Assembly (NCBI RefSeq): GCF_011058165.1
Contig: NZ_JAALEG010000014.1
Location: 28,116 to 92,115, forward strand
Origin: Rhodococcus aetherivorans
Lineage (GTDB): Bacteria; Actinomycetota; Actinomycetes; Mycobacteriales; Mycobacteriaceae
Reading direction: 5' to 3'
Length of the DNA stretch: 64,000 bases
The notes under the pieces were generated by a model. The model did no database searches, was not told the DNA's origin, and was given only the letters and a program-made list of their open reading frames with translations. The translations under genes were made by a program, and so were the position numbers. Positions 49,400 to 57,647 of this stretch are shown piece by piece (positions within the stretch are counted from its first letter, which is position 1; each line of letters starts with the position of its first letter).

Positions 49400-51310
49400 A
49401 TGTCGACCTACTACCAGCCCCCCAAGTACCCCGCATCCGACTTCCCGTCGATGCAGCCCGACGCCGAGGCGCTGCCCGTCGTCGTCGTCGGAGCCGGACC
49501 CGTCGGCATGGCCGTCGCCCTCGGTCTCGCGCAGCGCGGCATCCCCGTGACGATCCTCGAGGCGGCGGACCAGGTCTCCTTCGGCAGCCGCGCCATCTGC
49601 ATCTCCCGGCACAGCCTCGAGGCCGCCGCACGCCTCGGCTTCGGTGCCGAGCTCGAGAAGATCGTCCTGCCCTGGGTCGGTGGCCGCAGCTTCTACCGGG
49701 ACCAGCAGGTGCTGCACTTCCGGATGCCGCAGCGCGAGTTCGATGTGCGGCCGCCGATGATCAACGTCTCGCAGTCCGAGTACGAGCAGATCGTCGTCGA
49801 CACCATCGAGCAGAACCCGCTCATCACGCTGCACTGGCAGGCGAGCATCGCCGGCATCCTCCGCGGCGACGACGAGGTGACCCTCGAGGTCGACACCGCG
49901 TTCGGCAAGCGCCACCTGCGCGCCGCGTGGGTCGTCGCCGCCGACGGCGGCCGCAGCCGCATGCGCGAGCTCGCGGGCCTGCGCCTCGAGGGCACCAACT
50001 ACGAGGGCCGCTACGTCATCGCCGACATCCACTGGGAGTCGGACCTGCCCGCCGAGCGCATGGTCTGGTTCGATCCGCCGAGCAACCCCGGCTCGACGAT
50101 CATCATGCACAAGCAGCCGAAGAACATCTGGCGCATCGACTACCAGCTCGACCCGTCCGAGGACGCGGAGATCGAGACCCAGGAAGACGCCATCCGGGCC
50201 CGCATCGCCAAGCACCTCGACTGGCTGCAGAACGACCTGCCCTGGACGCTCGAGTGGCACGGGTTCTACAGCGCCCGCGCCCTCGCGCTGCGCGAGTTCA
50301 CCCACGACCGCATCCTCTTCGCCGGCGACGCCGCGCACCTCGTGCCGATCTTCGGCGTGCGCGGCCTGAACTCCGGCATGGAGGACGCCGAGACGCTGGC
50401 CTGGCAGCTCGCCGCCGTCGTCCACGGCAACGCCGACGCCGCGCTGCTGCAGGCGTACTCGATCGAGCGGCACGACGCGTGGGAGCAGAACGTCGCGAAC
50501 GCCGGCAAGTCCACGCTCATCATGTCCCCGGGAACCCACGGGTACCGCACCACCCGCGACGCGGTGCTGGCGCTCGCCGTGGGCCGCCCCGAGTTCGGTG
50601 AACTGATCAACCCGCGCCAGTCCAGCGCCACCCACGCTCGCCTGTCGCCGCTGACCTGGCCGGTCGCGGAGGGCCTGACCGGGGTGCTGCCCGGTGACCC
50701 CGTCGAGGACCGCCGCGTGCGGGTCGTCACCGCCGACGGCAGCACCGCGTCGTCGCTCAACGTGGTTCGCGGCACCGGCTTCGCCGTCGTGGGCTTCGGC
50801 CTCGACGCCGACGGCAGTGCCGCCCTCGCCGCGGCCACTTCCGACCTCGCCGCCGCTCTTGCGCCGGAGAGCGTGCGCGCTGTTGCCGTCGGCGGTACCG
50901 CCGCCGACGGGGTCACGGTGCTCGACGCGCCCGACCTGGCCGAGGCGCTCGGCGCGACCGCGGGCGAGGCCTTCGTCATCCGCCCCGACGGCCTGCTGCT
51001 GTGCCGGGTGCCGGTCGCCGAACTGTCCGGCGTCGCGGCCGCGCTCCGCGCCGGCACGGCACCCGAGGGCCCGGCCGTCCCCGCACGCCCCGCGCAGGTG
51101 CTCACCGACGACGAGCAGCGCCGCGAGAACGTGTGGCTGGGTCTGTCGGATGCGCTCGATCAGGTGGACCCGTCCGACCGGGAAGGCTTCCTGGTCCGCC
51201 TCGCCCTGCAGCTCGGCTCGCAGGCCGGCCACCGCGAGTTCGAAGAGGCCATCGCTGCGGCGACCGACACGTCGCCGGTGCGCACCGAGGAACTGGCCCC
51301 ACAGGCCTGA
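49400..51310 (+). CDS. FAD-dependent phenol-hydroxylase-like monooxygenase with C-terminal extension
   Basis: This 636-residue group A flavoprotein resembles MhpA (3-(3-hydroxyphenyl)propionate hydroxylase) and related enzymes. FAD motifs are VVVGAGPVGMAVAL (about 27-40), a DG motif VVAADGGRSRMRELAG, and the GD motif ILFAGDAAHLVPIFGVRGLN. After the hydroxylase core comes a thioredoxin-like domain (about 435-555), then a 70-residue tail (LTDDEQRRENVWLGLSDALD onward) that resembles the small DUF2783 proteins found beside such enzymes elsewhere. It probably hydroxylates a phenolic acid or aldehyde using NAD(P)H. No ring-cleavage gene follows it. Confidence 0.88.
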   Translation: MSTYYQPPKYPASDFPSMQPDAEALPVVVVGAGPVGMAVALGLAQRGIPVTILEAADQVSFGSRAICISRHSLEAAARLGFGAELEKIVLPWVGGRSFYRDQQVLHFRMPQREFDVRPPMINVSQSEYEQIVVDTIEQNPLITLHWQASIAGILRGDDEVTLEVDTAFGKRHLRAAWVVAADGGRSRMRELAGLRLEGTNYEGRYVIADIHWESDLPAERMVWFDPPSNPGSTIIMHKQPKNIWRIDYQLDPSEDAEIETQEDAIRARIAKHLDWLQNDLPWTLEWHGFYSARALALREFTHDRILFAGDAAHLVPIFGVRGLNSGMEDAETLAWQLAAVVHGNADAALLQAYSIERHDAWEQNVANAGKSTLIMSPGTHGYRTTRDAVLALAVGRPEFGELINPRQSSATHARLSPLTWPVAEGLTGVLPGDPVEDRRVRVVTADGSTASSLNVVRGTGFAVVGFGLDADGSAALAAATSDLAAALAPESVRAVAVGGTAADGVTVLDAPDLAEALGATAGEAFVIRPDGLLLCRVPVAELSGVAAALRAGTAPEGPAVPARPAQVLTDDEQRRENVWLGLSDALDQVDPSDREGFLVRLALQLGSQAGHREFEEAIAAATDTSPVRTEELAPQA

Positions 51311-51320
51311 GTCCGTCCGA

Positions 51321-51363
51321 CGACGGCACCCCCGCCCGGCGATCCCGGACGGGGGTGCCGTCG
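51321..51363. terminator. Bidirectional hairpin terminator between convergent genes
   Basis: A 14-bp perfect stem (51321-51334 with 51350-51363) extends inward by 4 bp after one mismatch, with a 5-nt loop. It lies between the stops of the monooxygenase (plus strand) and mycolyltransferase (minus strand). Confidence 0.8.
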
Positions 51364-51374
51364 CGCGTTGCGGG

Positions 51375-52397
51375 TCAGGCGCCGATGGCGGAGCCGAGCA
51401 TCGGCCAGGCCCGGTGCAGGTCCTCCTGCCAGTAGCCCCAGGAATGGGTGCCCACGGGCCGGAAGTCGACGGTGGCCGGGATGCCGAGCTCGGCGAGCCG
51501 CCGGGCCAGCAGATGCGTGCATTCGTTGGTGGCGGCCTCGATGATGCCCCCGACGACGACCTGCTCGGCAAGGTTCGCCGGGTCGCCGGCGACGTTCGGA
51601 TGATCGAGCCGGTCGTACGGACCGGGCAACCCGGTGCCGTTGGACAGGTAGATCTGCGTCCCGCGCAGCTTCTCGGCGTTGACGTAGGGGTCGTTGGCCA
51701 CCCATGCGGGGTCGCCTTCGGGACCCCACATGTTGTCGGTGTCGCCGCCACCGCGCACCTCGACGACGAGTTCGACGTAGGTCCGGCCGGGACGGGTGCT
51801 CGTCTGGGCACAGCCACTGAAGGCGCCGACACCGCGGTACAGGCCCGGTGCGGATTGCGCGAGACTCAGCACAGAAGTCCCCGACATCGACAGTCCCGCA
51901 ATGGCATTAGCCCCGGTGGTGCCGAGAGCCGCGTTGACGATCGGCGGCAGCTCGCGGGTGAGGAAGGTCGTCCACCGGTTCCGGCCGAGGACCGGGTCGT
52001 CCTGCTTCCAGTCGGTGTAGTAGCTGAACGCGCCTTCGAGCGGCAGCACCACGTTGACGTCCTTGTCGGCGAAGAAGTCGGCCACGTCGGTGCGGTCGAG
52101 CCAGGTGAGGGTGCCGCCGTCGCCGCCACCGGCGCCGGCGAGCAGGTACAGCACCGGGCGTGGGGTCCTCGTGTCGCGCGGCAGCAGCACCGCCACCGGA
52201 ATCACGCGGCTCATCGACGCCGAGTACACGTGCAGGGTGCGCTGCCGAGGGCTGTTGTCCTCGCTGCGCTCGAGGTACGAACCGTCGGCGCTCGGGGCCG
52301 GCTGTGCCGCCGCGGGTGCGGCCACGGCGAGCGCGGCGGCCGTCAGCGTCGCCGCGACGACTGCCGTCACTCGACGGAACGGTCTCGGACGGCGCAT
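51375..52397 (-). CDS. Secreted mycolyltransferase/esterase (antigen 85 family)
   Basis: This 340-residue protein has a signal peptide (charged start, hydrophobic 10-30, Ala-rich cleavage region near 32). The mature alpha/beta hydrolase has the nucleophile elbow GLSMSG (Ser170), SYYTDW near the substrate site and the C-terminal GTHSWGYWQEDL with His318. The family transfers mycolic acids between trehalose, arabinogalactan and some proteins in the envelope. The start is the ATG at 52397. A 25-codon gene lies directly upstream on the same strand with a strong hairpin between them. Confidence 0.9.
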   Translation of the reverse strand: MRRPRPFRRVTAVVAATLTAAALAVAAPAAAQPAPSADGSYLERSEDNSPRQRTLHVYSASMSRVIPVAVLLPRDTRTPRPVLYLLAGAGGGDGGTLTWLDRTDVADFFADKDVNVVLPLEGAFSYYTDWKQDDPVLGRNRWTTFLTRELPPIVNAALGTTGANAIAGLSMSGTSVLSLAQSAPGLYRGVGAFSGCAQTSTRPGRTYVELVVEVRGGGDTDNMWGPEGDPAWVANDPYVNAEKLRGTQIYLSNGTGLPGPYDRLDHPNVAGDPANLAEQVVVGGIIEAATNECTHLLARRLAELGIPATVDFRPVGTHSWGYWQEDLHRAWPMLGSAIGA

Positions 52398-52435
52398 GGG
52401 ATCACCTTCAGTCGGGACGAGATCCTTCGATGCTA

Positions 52436-52482
52436 CGACGCACAAGAGCCCGCACGGGGCATGTGCGGGCTCTTGTGCGTCG
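52436..52482 (-). terminator. 20-bp perfect hairpin between the small gene and the mycolyltransferase
   Basis: Arms 52436-52455 and 52463-52482 are exact complements over 20 bp, with a 7-nt loop. It starts 6 bp after the stop of the 25-codon gene (minus strand), so most transcripts probably end here and a minority could read into the mycolyltransferase gene. Confidence 0.85.
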
Positions 52483-52487
52483 GACGG

Positions 52488-52565
52488 TCAGCTGAGCAGA
52501 TCCAGGATAAGTTCGAGCAGGTCACCGAGCTCGATTGAACCGAGCAAATCTTGGAGGCTTGACAT
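52488..52565 (-). CDS. 25-residue amphipathic peptide gene
   Basis: The frame ATG 52565 to TGA 52488 encodes M-S-S-L-Q-D-L-L-G-S-I-E-L-G-D followed by L-L-E-L-I-L-D-L-L-S. An ideal ribosome site AAGGAG (52576-52571) lies 5 nt before the ATG, and a 20-bp hairpin follows the stop by 6 bp. The peptide is acidic, Leu-rich, amphipathic and has Ser residues at both ends. Mycolata are known to make tiny envelope peptides such as the corynebacterial PorA/PorH, some carrying O-mycoloyl groups on Ser. A similar role beside this mycolyltransferase is inference; there is no sequence match that I can claim. Confidence 0.7.
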   Translation of the reverse strand: MSSLQDLLGSIELGDLLELILDLLS

Positions 52566-52804
52566 GAAAGCTCCTTCATTCTGTTTGTTCGGGCGGACTT
52601 TTCATGTGTAACACGAGTGTGGTTGAGTCGCAGGAAATTCGGGTACCGATTACCCTTTTTATTTGATATTCGGTATTTCCGCCGGTCAGGGCCGGGGGAA
52701 ATCTGCAGATATATGGGTGAGCATATTGTTCGGACCGCGGCCGGGTCGCGGGGATTCGGAATTATGTGCGATTCGCGCGGTCGGCCCGAAATGTGAATTC
52801 CCGG
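52566..52804. other. AT-rich leader and promoter region of the 25-codon gene
   Basis: This 239-bp stretch without a larger gene is markedly more AT-rich than its surroundings, with T runs near 52655 and 52660. On the minus strand TGTTACACAT (52612-52603) is a possible extended -10 for the small gene. Nothing else could be assigned. Confidence 0.4.
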
Positions 52805-53335
52805 CTACGGCCCGTCGATATTCCGGACGATCCGGGCGGCGAAGGCGTCGATGTCGGCCCAGTCCCGGTGATCGCCGTACCGGCCGCCGGTCAGGCGGAA
52901 CACCACCCGGCCCAGAGGCCCCGGCCACTGCTCCGGCTCGATCGCCCCGGCGAAGGCCCGGTACTCGCGCACGTTCGCCGTCGCCCGCAGCGCCGCCGCC
53001 ACCTTCGGCTCCTTCAACTTCGGCCGCACCCACCCGGCCAGCCGCGCGGAGATCATCGCGCTCGTCGCACCGATGGTCTGCACCGAGAACAGCCACGCGG
53101 GCTTCCCCGCGAGGAGCGCGCGGTGCAGATCCGCGAAACGAGCGGCGGGAGCGAGCCACTGCCCGTTGTGCACCGAGCTGCCGAGCACGATCGCGGCGTA
53201 GTCCGACGGATCGACCGGCTCGGCCAGATCCCGCAGGTCCGCGTCGTGCCCGGCCTCGGTGAGCCGCTGCGCGATCCGTTCGGCCACGCCGCGGGCCGCC
53301 CCGTATGCCGTCGTGTACGCCACGAGTACCTTCAC
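52805..53335 (-). CDS. Flavodoxin-domain protein (HemG-like)
   Basis: This 176-residue protein has a flavodoxin fold: MKVLVAYTTAYGAARGVAER is the FMN phosphate-binding loop and IVLGSSVHNGQW an FMN-contact loop, as in menaquinone-dependent protoporphyrinogen oxidase HemG and related flavodoxin_5 proteins. It is probably cytoplasmic with a redox role. It is the third gene of a set with another flavodoxin and a hydrolase; a 39-bp gap separates it from the hydrolase. Confidence 0.82.
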   Translation of the reverse strand: MKVLVAYTTAYGAARGVAERIAQRLTEAGHDADLRDLAEPVDPSDYAAIVLGSSVHNGQWLAPAARFADLHRALLAGKPAWLFSVQTIGATSAMISARLAGWVRPKLKEPKVAAALRATANVREYRAFAGAIEPEQWPGPLGRVVFRLTGGRYGDHRDWADIDAFAARIVRNIDGP

Positions 53336-53374
53336 GTGAGCTCCCTCCGCCGACCTGTCCCGATGACGCGACGA

Positions 53375-54223
53375 TTATCCGGCTGTGCCGGAGGGTGCCC
53401 GCCAGTTCCCCGGAAAGTCCGGCGCGTCGGGAGTGTCGAGAAAGCTCGAAGCGTCCCTCACGCTCCGCTCACCCGTTATCACGCCCAGGTGGCCCACCCC
53501 GGGATGGACGAGCGCCCGGCCCCGCGGCACGGCCGCCGCAGCCTCCCGGAACAGCGCCGCGCCGTAGAAGCCGTCCCGGTCGCCGCCGACCACGAGCACC
53601 GGACACGACACCTCGGGGAGCCGGGCGGTCACGTCGAAGCGGTCCTCGGCCTCGGCCACGGCGAGGAAATCGTCGTACCCGTGCCGGGCACCCGACGGCT
53701 CGAGCAGCCATCCCAGCGTCCACAGCAGCCTGCGCGACCACCATCGCGCCCCCGTCGTCGCCGCGAGCTCCGCCATCGCCCGTCGCGGATGCCCCTCGCG
53801 CACGGCGGCCGCGGCCCGTCGCTGCACCTCGCGGCCCGGGCCGAGGCGGTGCGCCGACGCCACGAGCACCAACCTGCGCACCAGCGCCGGGTGGTCGAGA
53901 GCCAGCTGGAGCGCGACGCTGCCGCCGGTCGAGACACCGAGAACGTCGACCGGGCCGGGGAAGTGGTCGGGCATCGCCTCCGCGTAGTCGCGGGCGAGAT
54001 CCGCCATGGTGGTCCCCGGCTGCAGGCCCGGCCGACGGTTCACCCACCACACGCGTCGCGTCGTCGTCCAGGGCGCGATCTGTCCCAGCTGGGTGCGGCG
54101 GTCGAAGCCGCGGGGTGGCCGGTGGTGGTTCGACAGGCCGGGCATGAACAGCAGGGGCGGACCCGTACCGGCGCGCAGGTAGGGCATGCCCGAGTTCCAG
54201 GTGCCCTCCTGCGCTGCGATCAC
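53375..54223 (-). CDS. Alpha/beta hydrolase between two flavodoxin genes
   Basis: This 282-residue hydrolase has the nucleophile elbow GVSTGG (Ser near 97), the acid in VVGGDRDGFYG and the His in HPGVGHLGV. The start is a GTG at 54223 that overlaps the upstream flavodoxin stop (GTGA). The oxyanion region reads FMPGLSNHH in place of the usual HG motif. The substrate is unknown; the fixed link with flavodoxins suggests a redox-related or quinone-related reaction, which is inference. Confidence 0.8.
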   Translation of the reverse strand: MIAAQEGTWNSGMPYLRAGTGPPLLFMPGLSNHHRPPRGFDRRTQLGQIAPWTTTRRVWWVNRRPGLQPGTTMADLARDYAEAMPDHFPGPVDVLGVSTGGSVALQLALDHPALVRRLVLVASAHRLGPGREVQRRAAAAVREGHPRRAMAELAATTGARWWSRRLLWTLGWLLEPSGARHGYDDFLAVAEAEDRFDVTARLPEVSCPVLVVGGDRDGFYGAALFREAAAAVPRGRALVHPGVGHLGVITGERSVRDASSFLDTPDAPDFPGNWRAPSGTAG

Positions 54224-54747
54224 GCCGCGTCCAGCGTCCGTGCGATGCTCCTCGCCCAGTCCTCGATCTCCTGCCAGTCCCGGAAATCGCCTTCAGGCAA
54301 GAGCTTTCGTCCGGCGGGCAGCTTGCGCATCAACCGCGCTCCGACACCGAGCGTCTTCGGGTCGAGGGCGCCGAAGAACACGTGATGCTCCCGTGGCGCG
54401 ACCGCGTCGGTCAGCTCCGAGAGTTCCTGCGGTGCCGCGCTCTCCCGCACGTTCTGTCCCTGTTCGTCGACCTCGTCGGTGCCGAGCGGTCCGCTGGTGA
54501 ACAGCCAGACCGGGCGGGCGACGAGTCCGTCGCGGTGCTCGCGCACGAACGCGCTCGCCGGCTTCTCCCAGTGCCCCAGGTAGGCGGAACTGCCGACGAC
54601 GCACGCGTCGTAGTCGCCCACCGACGCCGGAGCCGGCAGTTCCAGAGTGTCCACCACGTGCCCCTCGGTCCGGATCACCTCGGCGATCCGCTCCGCGATC
54701 CCGGCGGTGGCGCCGTGCCGGCTGGCGTATGCAACGAGAACCTTCAT
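54220..54747 (-). CDS. Flavodoxin-domain protein (HemG-like), first of the set
   Basis: This 175-residue flavodoxin has phosphate-binding loop YASRHGATAGIAER and FMN loop CVVGSSAYLGHW. It is a paralogue of the protein at 52805; both start MKVLVAY. The start is the ATG at 54747. It is co-translated with the hydrolase by a 4-bp overlap. Similar actinobacterial proteins occur in dormancy or stress regulons, but no such site was identified here. Confidence 0.82.
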   Translation of the reverse strand: MKVLVAYASRHGATAGIAERIAEVIRTEGHVVDTLELPAPASVGDYDACVVGSSAYLGHWEKPASAFVREHRDGLVARPVWLFTSGPLGTDEVDEQGQNVRESAAPQELSELTDAVAPREHHVFFGALDPKTLGVGARLMRKLPAGRKLLPEGDFRDWQEIEDWARSIARTLDAA

Positions 54748-54829
54748 GGCGGATACCCCTGTCGTCGAGCTGTGCTCCTGCCGGCCCGTTCCACCATCGG
54801 CCCCGCCGGCGTCACCCGTCAAGCGCTGC

Positions 54830-55483
54830 TCAGCCGAGTGCGTCGAGGGCCTCCTCGATCGGGGTGTCCCCGTTGTTGAACTCGATGGTGCGCCGCACCG
54901 TCGCGGGCCGGTGCAGCACCGCCGCCGCGACCGCCGCCACGTCCGCCCGCGAGACCTGCCCCTTGCCGGCGTCCGGGCCGGTCTCGATCCGGCCCGTCGG
55001 CGGATCCAGGGTCAACAGGCTCGGGCCCAGGATCGTCCAGTCCAGATCGGTGCCGCGCAGGTGCGCGTCCGCGGCCGCCTTCGCCTCGGCGTACGGATGG
55101 AAGCCGTTGTCCTCGGGCACGCCGTGGTCCGGGCCGGCCCCGAAGTACGACACCATGACGTAGCGGCGAACCCCCGCGCGCTCGGCCGCGGTCATCGAGG
55201 CGATCGCCGCGTCGCGGTCCACGGCGTACGTGCGCTGCGGATTGCCGCCGCCCGCGCCGGCCGACCACACCACGGCGTCGTGACCGGACAGCAGCGGCAC
55301 GAGTTCGTCGACGCCGAGGTGCTCGACGTCGGCCACGACGGGGGTCGCGCCCGCGGCGCGCACGTCGTCGGCGTGGTCGGGGTTGCGGATCACCGCGGTC
55401 ACCTCGTCGCCGCCGTCGGCGAGCAGCCGCTCGAGGTGCAGTGCCACCTTCCCGTGGCCGCCGATGATCACGATCCGTGCCAT
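54830..55483 (-). CDS. NAD(P)-binding protein (atypical SDR, NmrA-like)
   Basis: This 217-residue Rossmann protein has IIGGHGKVALHLERLL as the dinucleotide-binding loop. It retains the SYFGAG and YAEAKAAAD region with the Tyr-x-x-x-Lys arrangement (YAEAK) of the SDR superfamily, in short form. Such proteins act as redox sensors or reductases. It is divergent from the glutamine amidotransferase gene. The specific role is unknown. Confidence 0.85.
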   Translation of the reverse strand: MARIVIIGGHGKVALHLERLLADGGDEVTAVIRNPDHADDVRAAGATPVVADVEHLGVDELVPLLSGHDAVVWSAGAGGGNPQRTYAVDRDAAIASMTAAERAGVRRYVMVSYFGAGPDHGVPEDNGFHPYAEAKAAADAHLRGTDLDWTILGPSLLTLDPPTGRIETGPDAGKGQVSRADVAAVAAAVLHRPATVRRTIEFNNGDTPIEEALDALG

Positions 55484-55642
55484 GTCGAATCCTTCCGTCG
55501 CCGGCCCGCCCGTCGGGCCGCCTCCCACCATCGCACCACGGCGGCGGTGGTCCGTGGGGGAGCACCGGTCGGCGACGCTCGCTCACCGAACGTTCACGCC
55601 CCGGGCACCCGAGGTGCAACGTACAGCGGGCATGCTGGGGCG

Positions 55643-56350
55643 ATGAACCCTGTCGTCCTGGAACTCCGCCACGTCGAATGCGAGGGCCCCGCCGCGTATC
55701 TGCCGGTGCTCGAGCAGTACGCGCAGGTGCGCACCGTCCGGCTCGGGCGCGACCCGGTGCCCACGGCGCTCGACTACGCCGCCGTCGTCGTCATGGGCGG
55801 CCCGATGGGCGTCGCCGACGCCGCGACGCTGCCGTGGCTGGGGGAGGAGATCGCGTACCTGCGGTCCGCCGTCGCCGCCGGCATTCCGGTGTGGGGGGTG
55901 TGTCTCGGCGCGCAGCTGCTCGCCGCGGCCCTCGGCGCCGACGTCTACACCGGCCCCGTCCCGGAGGTCGGCGTGGGGGAGGTGGAACTCGCGCACGCCT
56001 CGGCCGCCGACCCGGTGTGGGGCGAGCTGCCGTCCACCTTCCCGGTGCTGCAGTGGCACGCCGACACCTTCGACCTGCCGCCGGGCGCCACCCTGCTCGC
56101 GTCGTCGCGGGCCTACCCGAACCAGGTGTTCCGGCACGGCAGCAGTTACGGCGTGCAGTTCCATCTCGAGGCCGACGCCGACCAACTCGGTGGCTGGCTC
56201 GCGATCGACGAGTACCGGGCGTCGCTCGAGGCGGCCCTCGGGCCCGGGTCCGCCGACGCCGTCGCCGCCGAACTGCGCTCGGTACAGCCCGAGACCGTCG
56301 CGCACGCGGCGGCCGTGATGAAGCGGTGGCTCGAGACGTACGTCGTGTGA
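55643..56350 (+). CDS. Class I glutamine amidotransferase-like protein
   Basis: This 235-residue protein has the GATase triad: Cys87 in GVCLGAQ and His174/Glu176 in VQFHLEAD. It stands alone with no synthetase domain, like the GMP-synthase-like amidotransferases that hydrolyse glutamine or gamma-glutamyl compounds. The start is the ATG at 55643. It converges on L-2-hydroxyglutarate oxidase with stops 4 bp apart. Its partner, if any, is unknown. Confidence 0.87.
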   Translation: MNPVVLELRHVECEGPAAYLPVLEQYAQVRTVRLGRDPVPTALDYAAVVVMGGPMGVADAATLPWLGEEIAYLRSAVAAGIPVWGVCLGAQLLAAALGADVYTGPVPEVGVGEVELAHASAADPVWGELPSTFPVLQWHADTFDLPPGATLLASSRAYPNQVFRHGSSYGVQFHLEADADQLGGWLAIDEYRASLEAALGPGSADAVAAELRSVQPETVAHAAAVMKRWLETYVV

Positions 56351-56354
56351 GCGC

Positions 56355-57560
56355 TCAGGCCTGCAGACCGGCCCGCTCGAGCGCCGCGCCGACGAGGTGC
56401 TCGGCGATCGCCATCGACGACGTCGCGCCGGGGGAGGGGGCGTTGCGCAGGTGGACCACGCGCCCGTGCCCGGTGATGACGAAGTCGTCGACGAGCGAGC
56501 CGTCGGCCTCCATGGCCTGCGCGCGGATCCCCCGGGGTCCGGGGAGCACGTCGGCGACGGTCAACCCGGGCACGTACTTCGCGGCCTCGGCGACGAACCG
56601 CCGGATGCTCACGGCCGTGCGCAGCTCGCGCGTCGCGGCCGGGACGTTGTGGACGGCGAAGTGGCGGAATCCGGGGAAGACGAGGGCGTCGCGCAGGTCC
56701 CGCAGCGACCCCGACCGGCGGCGGTACGCCTCGCGGCCCGGCGCCAGGAAGGCGTTGGGCCCGACCATGATCGCGCCGTCGATCCGTTTGGTCAGGTGCA
56801 CGCCGAGGAACGGGTACCGCGGATCGGGCACCGGATAGATCAGTCCGCGCACCCGCCCGGCCGCCTCGGGCCGCAGCAGGTGGTAGTCGCCGAGGAACGG
56901 CACGATCGCGGGTGTCGCGAGGTCCCCGGCGCCGTGGGCGAGCCGATCCGACTGCAGGCCCGCGCACGTGATCACCAGGTCGAAGCCGTCGGTGCCGGTG
57001 TCGGTGCCGACGAGCACCTCGTCACCGAGGGAGCGGATCGCCGTGACGGGCGTGGCGAGCCGGACGGTGCCGCCCGCCGCGGTGACATCGTCGGCGAGAG
57101 CGGTGGTCACCGCGACGTAGTCGACGATGGCGGTGTGCGGGGAGTGCAGGGCGGCGATGCCGCGCGCGTGCGGCTCGATGTCGGTGATCTCGTCGGGCCC
57201 GATCCGGCGGATTCCCGGCACCCCGTTGGCGACGGCGCGGTCGTGGATGGCGTCGAGACGGTCGAGTTCGCTGTCGTCGAGCGCGACGACGAGCTTGCCG
57301 CACTCCTCGTACGGCAGGCCGCGGGCGGCGGTGAACTCGGCGAGCAACTGCACCCCGCGCCGGCACAGGCGCGCCTTGAGGCTGCCGGGCGGGTAGTACA
57401 GTCCGGCGTGCACCACCCCGCTGTTGTGGCCGGTCTGGTGCGCGGCGAGCCGGGGTTCCTTCTCGAAGAGGGTGACGTCGGCCCCGTGCATCGCCAGCTT
57501 CCGCGCGGTGGCGGCGCCGATGATCCCCCCGCCCACGACGGCGGCCCGCAGCGAACCCAT
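56355..57560 (-). CDS. lhgO: L-2-hydroxyglutarate oxidase
   Basis: This 401-residue FAD oxidoreductase of the LhgO family oxidises L-2-hydroxyglutarate to 2-oxoglutarate. Features are VVGGGIIGAATARKLA (FAD), the family signature HQTGHNSGVVHAGLYYPPGS, and a C-terminal region GPRGIRAQA. The start is the ATG at 57560. It lies downstream of the 3-hydroxybenzoate hydroxylase on the same strand but is separated from it by a strong hairpin, so it is probably independent. Confidence 0.88.
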   Translation of the reverse strand: MGSLRAAVVGGGIIGAATARKLAMHGADVTLFEKEPRLAAHQTGHNSGVVHAGLYYPPGSLKARLCRRGVQLLAEFTAARGLPYEECGKLVVALDDSELDRLDAIHDRAVANGVPGIRRIGPDEITDIEPHARGIAALHSPHTAIVDYVAVTTALADDVTAAGGTVRLATPVTAIRSLGDEVLVGTDTGTDGFDLVITCAGLQSDRLAHGAGDLATPAIVPFLGDYHLLRPEAAGRVRGLIYPVPDPRYPFLGVHLTKRIDGAIMVGPNAFLAPGREAYRRRSGSLRDLRDALVFPGFRHFAVHNVPAATRELRTAVSIRRFVAEAAKYVPGLTVADVLPGPRGIRAQAMEADGSLVDDFVITGHGRVVHLRNAPSPGATSSMAIAEHLVGAALERAGLQA

Positions 57561-57582
57561 GCGCGCCAGCCTACGAGCCGGC

Positions 57583-57633
57583 GGCCGAATGTCACACGGG
57601 TTCGCTTGGATCGAACGCGTGTGACATTCGGCC
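57583..57633 (-). terminator. Long hairpin terminator of the hydroxybenzoate hydroxylase operon
   Basis: Arms 57583-57598 and 57618-57633 are perfectly complementary over 16 bp (GGCCGAATGTCACACG); after one mismatch 5 more pairs form, with a 7-nt loop. It follows the hydroxylase stop by 14 bp. Confidence 0.82.
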
Positions 57634-57647
57634 ACACGCCCGGTGGC

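Noticed and set aside
47981..51832. Over 1200-codon minus-strand frame opposite the transporter and flavin hydroxylase
   Set aside because: Composition is repetitive and without motifs, and it runs through the terminator and into the mycolyltransferase gene in another frame. It is a GC shadow.
52640..52664. Rho-independent terminator on the plus strand (GGGTA-CCGAT-TACCC then T run)
   Set aside because: The stem is only 5 bp and no plus-strand gene ends before it. It is more likely part of the AT-rich promoter region of the minus-strand peptide gene.
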